19,054 nt of DNA from JBEKLJ01 sp050010255. GTDB taxonomy: Bacteria; Acidobacteriota; Terriglobia; Bryobacterales; Bryobacteraceae. Every line of letters starts with the position of its first letter. The first letter of the stretch is position 1. The notes beneath the pieces were generated by a model. The model had not been told where the DNA came from and ran no database searches. It saw only the letters and a list, made by a program, of their open reading frames with translations. The DNA is taken from NCBI GenBank assembly GCA_050010255.1, contig JBEKLJ010000040.1, forward strand, positions 1 to 19,054. The letters are read 5' to 3'. A program made the position numbers and the translations under genes. Below, in pieces: positions 1 to 7,106 of the stretch.

Positions 1-1
1 T

Positions 2-51
2 CGGGGTGAGTCCTCGACGTACTGTTCAAGTACGCCTGCGGGCTCACCCCG
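2..51. repeat. strong intergenic hairpin (inverted repeat)
   Basis: The arms CGGGGTGAGTCC (2-13) and GGGCTCACCCCG (40-51) are complementary over 12 positions with one G-T pair. Inside them CGTACT (18-23) pairs with AGTACG (29-34) around the 5-nt loop GTTCA. The two stems are separated by a small internal bulge (14-17 and 35-39). This is a long, stable structure on either strand with no U-tract, so it is not a typical intrinsic terminator. It could be the edge of a larger dispersed repeat cut by the window start, or a structured RNA element. The structure is seen directly; the role is unknown. Confidence 0.6.
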
Positions 52-81
52 TCGCGCGCCTTGAATCTACCGGCCTCGCGC

Positions 82-119
82 GGCGCCTCGCTTCGAACGG
101 TGTGAGAAGATCGGGCTAG
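82..119 (+). repeat. 38-bp exact dispersed repeat, copy 1
   Basis: These 38 bases recur without a mismatch at 7128-7165, in the same orientation. The unit starts GGCGCCTCGCTTCGAACGG and ends TGTGAGAAGATCGGGCTAG. The 3' half has degenerate relatives at 3711-3729, 8322-8340 and 16001-16010, all ending CGGGCTAG on the plus strand. It is non-coding here. It may be a remnant or end of a small mobile element, but no transposase or target-site duplication is visible. Confidence 0.75.
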
Positions 120-354
120 CGGCAGCCTCGGTCCCTGTCCGCTGGCGCACACCCGGGTTCCACTACCGGACACCTGGTCTCAAGCCGGTCCGTAACTGAT
201 TGAAACGGCGTATCCCGCGTCTGGATGGGCGCTTGCCTGCTCTTTTCAATGAAGACATGTATCAGAACGCGACGCCGATCGTTTAATGCTATAGGAGGTC
301 GCCGGGGCCGGGCTGGCCCGCCCGACCTGGGACCTGGCAGCACAGGAGGCCGGA
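120..354. other. gene-free stretch upstream of the small lipoprotein gene
   Basis: I see no supportable coding sequence in these 235 bases. Open frames exist on both strands, but their translations are Arg/Pro-rich and look like GC-rich noise. The segment around 282-297 (TTTAATGCTATAGGAGG) is locally AT-rich for this genome. It could hold a -10-like element (TATAGG) for the gene at 355, but no convincing -35 is seen. Confidence 0.4.
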
Positions 355-606
355 ATGGGTGTTTTGCATGCAGCTCTACGCAGGAACCTGGACGCCGTGG
401 GCGTGGCGGCGGCTTGCCTGGCAATGGTTGTCGGAAGTTGCGCGGCGCCCCCGCGGGCGTGCATCTCCGGGCGGGCCGCTCTGGCCCGCATCCAGGAAGT
501 CTGGGTGACATCGACCCGCGACGTGATCTCGGAGGTGCAGTCCTACATCGAGGATCTCGACCTGCCTGACCTGCAGGTCAATTTCCGTCCGGCCCCAGAG
601 CTCTGA
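355..606 (+). CDS. small putative lipoprotein, function unknown (83 aa)
   Basis: The ATG at 355 has a good ribosome-binding site, AGGAGG at 344-349, five bases upstream. The N-terminus has Arg9-Arg10, then a hydrophobic run, then V-G-S-Cys29, which reads as an acceptable lipobox. This suggests export and lipidation. The mature part has about 55 residues and includes an acidic helix-like segment (EVQSYIEDLDLPDLQV) followed by a short Pro-containing end. Codon third positions are strongly GC-rich through the second half, which supports real coding over the competing frames. I do not recognise a family. It stands alone, with repeats upstream and a convergent gene downstream ending at 709. The alternative is that it is a chance open frame. 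Confidence 0.5.
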   Translation: MGVLHAALRRNLDAVGVAAACLAMVVGSCAAPPRACISGRAALARIQEVWVTSTRDVISEVQSYIEDLDLPDLQVNFRPAPEL

Positions 607-708
607 GCGGCAACCGCGTGGCAGCCCCCGGCGGCCTGCGGGTGCGCTAGCCGTGCGGGAAGGCGATAAGCCCGACAGACGTTCCCTCCCCGATCGCCCC
701 GCCTGCTG

Positions 709-1290
709 TCAGCTCCTCCTCTTGAGCAGTTTCGCTCCGATCAAGCCCCCGAGCAGCGGAAGGAGCGTAAAGGTCGCCAGCAGCACCACCACCTGCACCC
801 CCATCGGCATCTGCAAGGCATCCAGCATCCGGTCCCGGAGGGCGGGCGAGACGCCGCGCCGGCCGAGCTCGTCGCGCATCAGCGCGATGTAGTCCGGGCG
901 GCTGGCAAAGTAGATATAGGGGATGCCGAAGAGCGCGAAGCTCATCAGCCCGCTGATCCAGCCCACTTTGGCGCCGTCGCGAACCGAAAGCGCACCACGA
1001 CGCCGCCGGTAGAAGTACACGGCCAGAAAGCCGACCACGAGCAGCCACAGAGGCCCGGCCTCGGCCAGCAGCAAGTTGAGCAGGAGCAGAATCGCGGCTG
1101 TCAGCAACGCCGTGCGGAGCGCCAGAGCCAGGCTGAAAGCGGCCGGCGGAGCGGGCGCCGGCGTCAGCACCTGCGGGGCCGGCTCCGGCTGCTCGATCAC
1201 ATGCGGCTCTTCCCGCTGAGGCTTTCCGCACTTGTGGCAGAAGCGCGCATCAGGTGGCAGCTCCGCGCCGCAGGTGCAGTATTCGGGCAC
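709..1290 (-). CDS. zinc-ribbon membrane protein, function unknown (193 aa)
   Basis: The N-terminus carries a short zinc ribbon, C-x-C followed about ten residues later by C-x2-C (CTCG...FCHKCG). A Pro/Ala/Glu-rich linker follows. Then come two closely spaced hydrophobic segments (ALRTALLTAAILLLLNLLLA and LWLLVVGFLAVYF) ending in a basic RRRR cluster, a third around GWISGLMSFALFGIPYIYF, and a C-terminal segment (VQVVVLLATFTLLPLLGGLIG) before a basic tail. I start it at the GTG at 1290, which puts the zinc ribbon at the extreme N-terminus as in similar bacterial proteins. A TTG at 1326 would add 12 residues. Neither start has a clear Shine-Dalgarno sequence. It diverges from the S41 protease gene with 84 bp between. 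A membrane protein with a cytoplasmic metal-binding knuckle is a safe description; the biological role is not known. Confidence 0.75.
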   Translation of the reverse strand: MPEYCTCGAELPPDARFCHKCGKPQREEPHVIEQPEPAPQVLTPAPAPPAAFSLALALRTALLTAAILLLLNLLLAEAGPLWLLVVGFLAVYFYRRRRGALSVRDGAKVGWISGLMSFALFGIPYIYFASRPDYIALMRDELGRRGVSPALRDRMLDALQMPMGVQVVVLLATFTLLPLLGGLIGAKLLKRRS

Positions 1291-1358
1291 ACGATCAGTT
1301 TGACGCAGCCCGGGCGGTCCCGGCAACCCGCCGCGAGGGGCCGCTGGCGGCCATCAAG

Positions 1359-1364
1359 TACACT
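1359..1364 (+). promoter_or_regulatory. possible -10 element of the S41 protease gene
   Basis: TACACT lies 10 bases upstream of the ATG at 1375. If it acts as a -10, the transcript would be leaderless or nearly so, which fits the absence of a Shine-Dalgarno sequence before this ATG. The same hexamer occurs upstream of the 492-aa TPR gene (7086-7091, minus strand). No clear -35 box is visible. Confidence 0.3.
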
Positions 1365-1374
1365 GGTAGCTTAG

Positions 1375-2865
1375 ATGTTAAGTCTCATCCCGGCTTTGCT
1401 GTTGCTCGCGCCGCCATCCGGTCCCGACGATCTCTCGCAGCAATTGAAGAGATTCATGGAGGTGTATGCGGCCGTCGAGCGCCAGGCCGCCGACCCGGTC
1501 CCGCCCGAAAAGGCGATCTACGAGGGCGCGATCCCGGGCATGCTTCGCCGGCTCGACCCGCACAGCGTCTTCCTCGACGCGAACCAGTTCCAGCAGCTCA
1601 GGGAGCTGGAGAGCTCGACTCGAAAGGGCTTCGGCAGCGTCCTCGCGCTGCTGCCTGGCCGCGCGATCATCCTGCAGGTGCTGCCGGGGGCGCCGGCGGC
1701 GCGATCGGGTCTTGGGCCGGGCGATGAGATCCTGACCGTCAACGGGATTCGGCTGGCCCGGCTGGATCTCGACCAGCTCGTCGCGCTGCTCTCCGAGACG
1801 CGGCAGAAGCAGGCGCTCCTGGATGTGCGCCGCCCGGGCAGCGCGCGGATTCTCCAACTCACGCTGACCCCGGAAGAGCTCCAAGCGCCCAGCGTCGCGC
1901 GCGCGTTCCTGCTGCGGCCGGGCATCGGGTACCTGCGCGTCACCAGCTTTGACGCTGACACCGGTGCGCAGGTGCGCCAGGCCATCGAGAAGCTGGGCGG
2001 CTCCGGGTTGCGCGGGCTGGTACTCGATCTCCGGGGCAACCCCGGCGGCTTGCTGCCGGCCGCACTGGAAACCGCGGCGCTGTTTCTCAAACCGCAGCAG
2101 AAGCTGGTGACGGTGCGCGGGCGCGCGATGGAGCCGAAAACGGAAGCCGTTCCGGACGACGCCACGCCCTATACGTTCCCGCTGGCCGTGCTCCTGGACG
2201 GCAAGAGCGCCAGCGCTTCGGAGGTCGTGGCCGGCGCGCTCCAGGACCATGATCGCGTCGTCATCGTCGGCGAGCCCAGCTTCGGCAAGGGCCTGGTTGA
2301 GTCCGTGTACCAGCTGGGCGAGGCCACCGGCCTGGCGCTGACCACGGCCTACTATTACACCCCGAGCGGCCGCTCGATCCAGAAGCCGCTCCTGGGTACG
2401 CCGATCGCCACCGGCCACTTGGCGAACCAGAACGAGTACCACACGGACTCGGGCCGGCCGGTGCACGGCGGCGGAGGCATCCAGCCCGACTTCCAGGCCT
2501 ATCCCGAGCCGCTCACCCGGTTTCGGACAGTGCTCGAGGCCAACGGCTGGTTCACCTCGTTCGCCACCGAGTACACGCACAGCCGCCCGGACATCAACGC
2601 GGAATTCGAAGTCACCCCAGAGCTGCTCGATCAGTTCCAGGTGTGGCTCTCCGAGCATGAGGCCCGGCCGAGCGTGGCCGAGTGGTCGAGCGAAAGCGAG
2701 TGGATCCGCCACCGGCTGAAGACCGAGATCTTCAACCAGGCGCTCGGAGTCGAGCGCGGCGACGAAGTGGAGGCCCAGCGCGACCCCGTCATCCGCACCG
2801 CACTCGACAAGCTCGGCACGCCGTTGACGCCCCCCGGTCCGGAGGCGGGCGCCGGCCGGCCCTAG
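1375..2865 (+). CDS. S41 family C-terminal processing peptidase (CtpA/Prc type)
   Basis: This is a 496-aa exported serine endopeptidase of the tail-specific/carboxy-terminal processing family, acting in the periplasm. A short hydrophobic N-terminus (MLSLIPALLLLAPP) serves as signal or anchor, although it lacks the usual basic residue. A PDZ domain follows (about residues 80-165, including GAPAARSGLGPGDEILTVNG). The S41 core has LVLDLRGNPGGLL, the nucleophile motif GKSASASEVVAG (Ser280 by alignment to E. coli Tsp Ser430) and the catalytic lysine in SFGKG (Lys305); the 25-residue spacing matches Tsp. The C-terminal 150 residues are less conserved. The ATG at 1375 has no Shine-Dalgarno. It diverges from the zinc-ribbon gene and converges with the TonB gene, leaving only 7 bp between their stop codons. 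Confidence 0.93.
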   Translation: MLSLIPALLLLAPPSGPDDLSQQLKRFMEVYAAVERQAADPVPPEKAIYEGAIPGMLRRLDPHSVFLDANQFQQLRELESSTRKGFGSVLALLPGRAIILQVLPGAPAARSGLGPGDEILTVNGIRLARLDLDQLVALLSETRQKQALLDVRRPGSARILQLTLTPEELQAPSVARAFLLRPGIGYLRVTSFDADTGAQVRQAIEKLGGSGLRGLVLDLRGNPGGLLPAALETAALFLKPQQKLVTVRGRAMEPKTEAVPDDATPYTFPLAVLLDGKSASASEVVAGALQDHDRVVIVGEPSFGKGLVESVYQLGEATGLALTTAYYYTPSGRSIQKPLLGTPIATGHLANQNEYHTDSGRPVHGGGGIQPDFQAYPEPLTRFRTVLEANGWFTSFATEYTHSRPDINAEFEVTPELLDQFQVWLSEHEARPSVAEWSSESEWIRHRLKTEIFNQALGVERGDEVEAQRDPVIRTALDKLGTPLTPPGPEAGAGRP

Positions 2866-2872
2866 CCCACGG

Positions 2873-3649
2873 CTACATCCCGTTCAGGTTGAAGCGGACC
2901 GTGATCTCGGTATCCACCTCGATCGGGTCGTCGTTCAGCGCCGCGGGCCGGTACAGCCACTGACGCACGGCCTCAACGGCCGCCCGCACCAGCATCGGGT
3001 GTCCCTCCATCGCCCTCAGTTCGCGCACGCGCCCGTCCGTGCCGATGATGGCGTGGAGACGGACTACGCCGCTGATGTGCATCCTGATCGCGAGCGGCGG
3101 GTAGTCCGGCAGCACTCGCTGGATCAGGCGCCCTTCCTGGACTTTCCCGCCCACGCGGACCAGGATCGGCGGGCGAGCCTGGGCCGTCTCCACGGGCTCC
3201 CGTGAGCGCACCGGCGGAGGCTGGGGAGGTATGAGCGTCTCGCCCGGCAGCGGCGGGATGCCGTAAAGAACGCCTCTCGGGTCGCCGAAGGGCGCGGGAT
3301 CGCAGATACCCCAGCGGCAGGAGTCCGGGCCCATATTGACGGCCTCCGGTCCCTGGGCCTGCTCGGCTGGGGACGTCTGGACGCCGGTCGGAGGCCGGAT
3401 GGGTGCGAACAGCCCTGTCGGCTTGGGCCGGATGGGCGTGCCCACGACCTCCACGACGTTGCCGCCACTGGGGCTTCCGAGCCGCACCGGCGGGTGCAAG
3501 CCCACGGGCTGCGGCCTGAGGCGGTCGTAGAAGATCAGCGGCGCCACGACCAGGGCGCCGAGTGCCAGCATCTGGCCGGCGAACGAAACCGGAACCGTCC
3601 AAGCCCGGCGCGTTCTACCGCTTCCTACTGGGAGGGTTTGCTCGAACAT
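2873..3649 (-). CDS. TonB-family energy transducer protein
   Basis: The 258-aa product has the TonB layout. There is a short cytoplasmic N-terminus (MFEQTLPVGSGRTRRAW), one membrane segment (about residues 18-40, SFAGQMLALGALVVAPLIF), a Pro/Gly-rich periplasmic spacer, and a C-terminal TonB domain (PDYPPLAIRMHISGVVRLHA ... DGRVRELRAMEGHPMLVRAAVEAVRQWLYRPA). Members transmit proton-motive force to outer-membrane receptors, but many acidobacterial paralogues have no assigned partner. The ATG at 3649 is chosen because AAAGGAGG sits just upstream; the reading frame stays open upstream. The spacer contains an unusual Cys pair (DSCRWGICDP) that could form a periplasmic disulfide. No ExbB/ExbD or receptor gene is in the window. 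Confidence 0.88.
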   Translation of the reverse strand: MFEQTLPVGSGRTRRAWTVPVSFAGQMLALGALVVAPLIFYDRLRPQPVGLHPPVRLGSPSGGNVVEVVGTPIRPKPTGLFAPIRPPTGVQTSPAEQAQGPEAVNMGPDSCRWGICDPAPFGDPRGVLYGIPPLPGETLIPPQPPPVRSREPVETAQARPPILVRVGGKVQEGRLIQRVLPDYPPLAIRMHISGVVRLHAIIGTDGRVRELRAMEGHPMLVRAAVEAVRQWLYRPAALNDDPIEVDTEITVRFNLNGM

Positions 3650-3710
3650 GTGTCGCCTCCTTTCCATCGTCCGCTTAGTTAGACACCAGCGTGCGGCCGA
3701 AGTTCCTGGG

Positions 3711-3729
3711 GGTGAGAAGACCGGGCTAG
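3711..3729 (+). repeat. degenerate copy of the CGGGCTAG-ended repeat
   Basis: GGTGAGAAGACCGGGCTAG matches the 3' part of the 38-bp repeat (82-119) with two mismatches in 19 bases. It lies between the rnc stop and the TonB gene start, about 57 bp downstream of rnc in the direction of transcription. The upstream half of the 38-bp unit is not preserved. Confidence 0.55.
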
Positions 3730-3785
3730 GACAAGGCAACACCGCTGCGGCGTGAGCCGCGCGGCCGTACGGCTGGCGCCGCGCG

Positions 3786-4499
3786 CTAGCTGGCGTGCTC
3801 CATCAGGCGGTCGAGCACCATCTGCGCCGCCCGCTGGCCGGCGCTCTTCTTCGATTCGCCCTCGGCCTGCGCCGCGAGATCGTCGCCCACCCGGACCTCG
3901 ACGGTGAACTGGCGCGCGTGCGCCGGGCCGTGCTCGGAGACCACGCTGTAACGCGGCGACGGCAGATCGAGCGAGCGCGCGATCTCTTGCAGCGCGCCCT
4001 TGAAATTCGTGAACGGCGCCTCCGGCGTTTCGCCCTGCTCCTGCTCGGCGCCGAGGATGTGTCGTACCACGAAGCGCCGCGCCGCATCGACGCCGGCGTC
4101 GAGGTAGATGGCGGCGATCAGCGCCTCGACCGCATCGGCCAGCAGCCCTCGCTTCACGCGCCCGCCGCTCAGCTCCTCGCCGCGGCCGAGCAGGAGGTAC
4201 TCGCCCAGCTCCAGCCGCTGCGCCGCCTCATACAGATTGGAGGCGCTCACCAGGTAGTTCTTGAAGATCGACAGCCGCCCTTCGCGGTAGGTGGGGTAGC
4301 GCTGGACCAGGCACTCGCTGATGAGGAACCCCAGGACCGAGTCGCCCAGAAACTCCAGTTGCTCGTTGTCCTCCAGCGGGGGCTGGCTCTTCTCGTAGGC
4401 GTGCGAAGTGTGGGTCAGCGCGCGGACAAGGAGATCGCGGTCTTGAAAGTTGTGGCCGATGGCGGCCTCGAATGCCTCCAGGTCCGCGCGCATGGACAT
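3786..4499 (-). CDS. rnc: ribonuclease III
   Basis: RNase III cuts double-stranded RNA in rRNA processing and mRNA turnover in the cytoplasm. The 237-aa length is typical. The catalytic domain shows the family signature NEQLEFLGDSVLGF (residues 45-58, with Glu49 and Asp53) and the second acidic pair in LADAVEALIAAIYLD (Asp122, Glu125). The C-terminal dsRNA-binding domain follows (from about residue 160: FTNFKGALQEIARS ... GESKKSAGQRAAQMVLDRL). ATG at 4499 is used; an in-frame ATG lies two codons later. The upstream TPR gene stops at 4510, so only 10 bases separate the two genes. With no strong Shine-Dalgarno, translation is probably coupled. It is not next to era or lepB, the partners found in many other bacteria. 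Confidence 0.97.
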   Translation of the reverse strand: MSMRADLEAFEAAIGHNFQDRDLLVRALTHTSHAYEKSQPPLEDNEQLEFLGDSVLGFLISECLVQRYPTYREGRLSIFKNYLVSASNLYEAAQRLELGEYLLLGRGEELSGGRVKRGLLADAVEALIAAIYLDAGVDAARRFVVRHILGAEQEQGETPEAPFTNFKGALQEIARSLDLPSPRYSVVSEHGPAHARQFTVEVRVGDDLAAQAEGESKKSAGQRAAQMVLDRLMEHAS

Positions 4500-4509
4500 T
4501 AGCAGATGC

Positions 4510-5490
4510 TCACGGCTTCGGCGGCGCGGCCGGCGGGGCGGCCGGAGTCGGTGCGGCGGCCGGAGCGGGCGGCGCAGCGGCCGGGGCAGGCGCAGCGGCC
4601 GGGGCAGGCGCGGCGGTTGGGGCAGGAGCGGCGGCTGGGGCAGGCGCGGCGGCTGGGGCTGCGGGGTTTGCGCCACCGCCCTTGGCCTGGAAAGCCCTGG
4701 CGCGCTCGGCCTGCGCGTAGCTCCTGATGGTCGGGTGCAAGTCCGGCTCCGCCAAAAGCTGGTTGCACACAGCGATTGCGTCGTCGTACTTCTTTTGATG
4801 ATTGCAGACCATTGCAAGCCTCAGCTTCACCGTGGGGTCGGGGTTGCTCGTGGCGGCGACGGCGGTCCTCAGCTCGCTCTCGGCGCGCGCCCAGTCCTTG
4901 CGTGCCATCGCTGCCAGCCCCAGGGCGTGGTGGGCTTCTGAGGCGAATCCGCTCAACACCGCGTTCCAGACCTCGTCGGAGACTTCCGGGTTGGGCTTGG
5001 GGAGCGTCTTCAGCATCTCTAGCGATGTGGACGCGTACTTCTCGACCCGGCCCAGCTTCTCCTCGCGATCGATGTCGAACTCGCGCGTCCGCTGCGCCAG
5101 CGCGCGCGCCAGCAGCAGCATCGTGCGGACGCGCGTCACGTCGTCGGGATTGGCCTCCAGCGCCATCTCGCCGTAAACGATCAGTTTCTCGTGGGCCTGC
5201 ATTGTGGCGTACGTTTCCGCCGCCCAGTACAACACAGCGCCCTTGAACTCCGAATCCGCGTACCGCACGAGGAAGTCCTCGATAGCGGCGATCCGCGCTT
5301 CCGTCGTCGCCTCGGTTATGATCTTCCGGAGCGCCGCTTGCTCGGCGGCCGATTTGAACGCCCGGACTCTCCTGGCCGGTGCCGGTTGCGCGGCCTGCGC
5401 CGGTTGTGCGGGGGCGCCCTGTTTCTGCTGGCCCAATGACAGGCTGGCCCCAACAAGCGCCAGCACTGCCGCCATGGTTCCTCTTCTCAT
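4510..5490 (-). CDS. exported TPR protein with Ala/Pro-rich tail (326 aa)
   Basis: The start ATG at 5490 has AAGGAG about eight bases upstream. MRRGTMAAVLALVGASLSLGQQ is a signal peptide. A short Gln/Ala/Pro spacer is followed by helical repeats typical of TPR folds, for example GAVLYWAAETYATMQAHEKLIVYGEMALEANP split over adjacent helices and YDDAIAVCNQLLAEPDLHP near residues 230-250. The last 50 or so residues are an Ala-Pro low-complexity tail encoded by an 18-bp tandem repeat (4557-4664). Such tails often span peptidoglycan or act as flexible linkers. The protein is probably periplasmic. It sits 56 bp after another exported TPR gene and 10 bp before rnc, so it is likely in one operon with them. 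Its specific role is unknown. Confidence 0.82.
   Translation of the reverse strand: MRRGTMAAVLALVGASLSLGQQKQGAPAQPAQAAQPAPARRVRAFKSAAEQAALRKIITEATTEARIAAIEDFLVRYADSEFKGAVLYWAAETYATMQAHEKLIVYGEMALEANPDDVTRVRTMLLLARALAQRTREFDIDREEKLGRVEKYASTSLEMLKTLPKPNPEVSDEVWNAVLSGFASEAHHALGLAAMARKDWARAESELRTAVAATSNPDPTVKLRLAMVCNHQKKYDDAIAVCNQLLAEPDLHPTIRSYAQAERARAFQAKGGGANPAAPAAAPAPAAAPAPTAAPAPAAAPAPAAAPPAPAAAPTPAAPPAAPPKP
4557..4664. repeat. 18-bp tandem repeat coding an Ala/Pro tail
   Basis: About six consecutive 18-bp units are present. Units two and three (4575-4592 and 4593-4610) are identical, CAGCGGCCGGGGCAGGCG on the plus strand. Units four to six differ by a few bases, and the first (4557-4574) is more diverged. 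Read on the minus strand, each unit encodes six Ala/Pro residues of the TPR protein's C-terminus. Such an array is prone to copy-number change by slippage, which would alter tail length in frame. Confidence 0.8.
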
Positions 5491-5546
5491 CTCTCGACTC
5501 CTTCTGTGTGTCTCCGTCCGGCCGGCGTGCCTGACACGCCAGTCCG

Positions 5547-7025
5547 TCACTGTTTCCTGAACGCCTGCTCGAGGCCTTTCTGTGCCGCCTGCCGCGCCGC
5601 TTCCGATGCGCCGCCCACCTCGAGCGCCGCCCGGTAGTGCTGGACCGCCTGGTCGCGTTGGCCGGCCGCATCGGCGAGCCGCCCGAGGTAGACATCAGTC
5701 CAGGCCCGGATGGGCGGCGTCGGCGAGCACTCCAGCGTCTTCTGGAACAGCTTCTCGGCCGTCTCGGGGTCCTTCTGGAGCACAGCGATGCGCGCCAGGC
5801 CGTAATAGGCTGTCGCCTGCGCCGGTCTCTCTTCGGTTTCGCGAAGCGCCTGGAGATACCGCGCCCGGGCCGTGTCCAGCTCGCGCTGGGTGTAAAGGCG
5901 CTCGGCTTCCTCGAGTGTCCTGTAAGCGCCCGCCGGTGGAGCCCTGGTCTCGGCGGGGACCTCCTTCGCCTTCCGCGCCGGCCGCTCGGTGGCAAACTGC
6001 AGCCGCTCCAGCCGCTGCTCCTCTTTCCGGAGATCGATTCCGGCCACCAGGTCGGGGTAGAAGAACCGGAGCGACTGCTCCTGCTTCTCGTAGGCCGGGA
6101 GCAGCTCGAAAAACGCCGGTGTGACGATGTAGCCTTCACGGAACGCCGTGTCGACCATCGCCTGCCGTGCCGCGGGCGGCGCCAGGCGGGCTTCAATCGC
6201 TTTGATCAAGCACTCGGTGGCCAGCAGCAGGAAGTCGGATTTGAATTGGTCTTCCAGCAGCGGGGCGGCCTGCGCGAAGTCCAGCAGCCCCCTCTTCTTG
6301 TCCAGCTCGTTGGCGTACCGTATGGCGAGTGAATCCAGCATGTAGTGCAGGTACGCGTGCCGGACCTCATACGCCTGCGGCTCCGGCGAGGGCGTCACAA
6401 CGATGAAATAGTCGCTCTTGTAGCTGCGCGTGTGGCTTTGGTTCGGCGCGCCCACGAGGTCCACGTAGATCTGAAAGCGCGTGCCGAGCGGGCCGCTGGT
6501 GGAGCTGCGCAGATACCCGTTCACCTCCGTGACCGCGCTCGTCGCCGGCTGGTGATAGCGTGCGATCGCCGCTTCGAAGGCCGGCTGCGCCCGCCTCCAG
6601 AGTTCCTCCAGGCGAGCTTCCTCGTGGAAGCGCACGAGCAGCGCGCGGAGGTCTTCCAGCGCGAGGACATCGGGCGGAAGCTCGGTTGTCCTGTACCGCC
6701 AGGCAAACTCCGGGGGATCGCCGATCGAGAGGCCGAAGGAGATGTACTGGCTGAGCTCGGCCGTCCAGTCCTTCTGCCGGTGGGCGACGAAGAAGCGCTT
6801 CAGCTCGGTCAGGCTGGGCGGGTTCAGAGCCGCAATCTCCCGCCGCACCATCTCGCGCACGGGGGAGTTCGCCGGCGAGCCCAGATCGGCATCGTAGCCG
6901 GCGGCGTTGGCCGCGGCCAGGACGGTGAACAGGGCCGGGCTCGCGTCCAGTTGCCCCTGCTCGGCCGCAGTCCCGGCCGCCGCGCCGATGGCGAAAAGGA
7001 CCACTGCCGGGATACCGCGAATCAA
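5547..7025 (-). CDS. exported TPR protein with degenerate metalloprotease-like motif (492 aa)
   Basis: The start is the TTG at 7025, chosen because it is followed by a full signal peptide (MIRGIPAVVLFAIGAAAGTAA) and preceded by an AGGCAGG-like ribosome site. The N-terminal 300 residues are helical and contain YEVRHAYLHYMLDSLA, with His223 and His227 spaced as in HExxH zinc peptidases but with Ala in place of the catalytic Glu. Some 50 residues on comes LLATECLIKAIEARL, which resembles a third-ligand glutamate helix. The C-terminal part (about residues 375-490) has TPR repeats (AEKLFQKTLECSPTPPIRAW, DQAVQHYRAALEVGG). It probably acts outside the cytoplasm. Whether it binds zinc is inference. 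It lies 56 bp upstream of the second TPR gene. Confidence 0.75.
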   Translation of the reverse strand: MIRGIPAVVLFAIGAAAGTAAEQGQLDASPALFTVLAAANAAGYDADLGSPANSPVREMVRREIAALNPPSLTELKRFFVAHRQKDWTAELSQYISFGLSIGDPPEFAWRYRTTELPPDVLALEDLRALLVRFHEEARLEELWRRAQPAFEAAIARYHQPATSAVTEVNGYLRSSTSGPLGTRFQIYVDLVGAPNQSHTRSYKSDYFIVVTPSPEPQAYEVRHAYLHYMLDSLAIRYANELDKKRGLLDFAQAAPLLEDQFKSDFLLLATECLIKAIEARLAPPAARQAMVDTAFREGYIVTPAFFELLPAYEKQEQSLRFFYPDLVAGIDLRKEEQRLERLQFATERPARKAKEVPAETRAPPAGAYRTLEEAERLYTQRELDTARARYLQALRETEERPAQATAYYGLARIAVLQKDPETAEKLFQKTLECSPTPPIRAWTDVYLGRLADAAGQRDQAVQHYRAALEVGGASEAARQAAQKGLEQAFRKQ

Positions 7026-7085
7026 CGAGTGCCTGCCTTGTTTCAGCCTGTGGATTGAGGTCCGCCGCCGGGGGGGCCCTGTCTC

Positions 7086-7091
7086 AGTGTA
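7086..7091 (-). promoter_or_regulatory. possible -10 element of the 492-aa TPR gene
   Basis: On the minus strand TACACT appears in GGCTACACTGAG, 60 bases upstream of the TTG at 7025, and it is the same hexamer seen before the S41 gene. A promoter here would make the two TPR genes and rnc a unit separate from the upstream OmpH genes, consistent with the hairpin at 7107-7128. No good -35 is visible. Confidence 0.25.
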
Positions 7092-7106
7092 GCCGATCGA
7101 CTCCCG

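Noticed and set aside
82..119. tRNA T-loop-like CTTCGAACGG in the 38-bp repeat
   Set aside because: No acceptor stem, anticodon arm or D-arm can be drawn around it, and the repeat is too short.
662..698. Possible terminator (GGCGAT ... ATCGCC) between the convergent genes
   Set aside because: Only six base pairs with a 25-base loop and no T-run, too weak to call.
647..1231. Long minus-strand open frame across the zinc-ribbon gene
   Set aside because: It is an Arg/Ala/Gly-rich shadow frame; the overlapping frame has a clear zinc ribbon and membrane helices.
1378..2712. 444-codon open frame antisense to the S41 protease
   Set aside because: The sense frame has the full S41 catalytic motifs; the antisense translation has no domain and reflects high GC3.
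4557..4664. CRISPR-like array
   Set aside because: The 18-bp units are directly tandem without spacers and encode an in-frame Ala/Pro tail.
4500..4817. N-terminal extension of rnc upstream of 4499
   Set aside because: The extension is a Pro/Arg/Leu low-complexity read of the TPR gene's repeat array in another frame; RNase III begins at 4499 or 4493.
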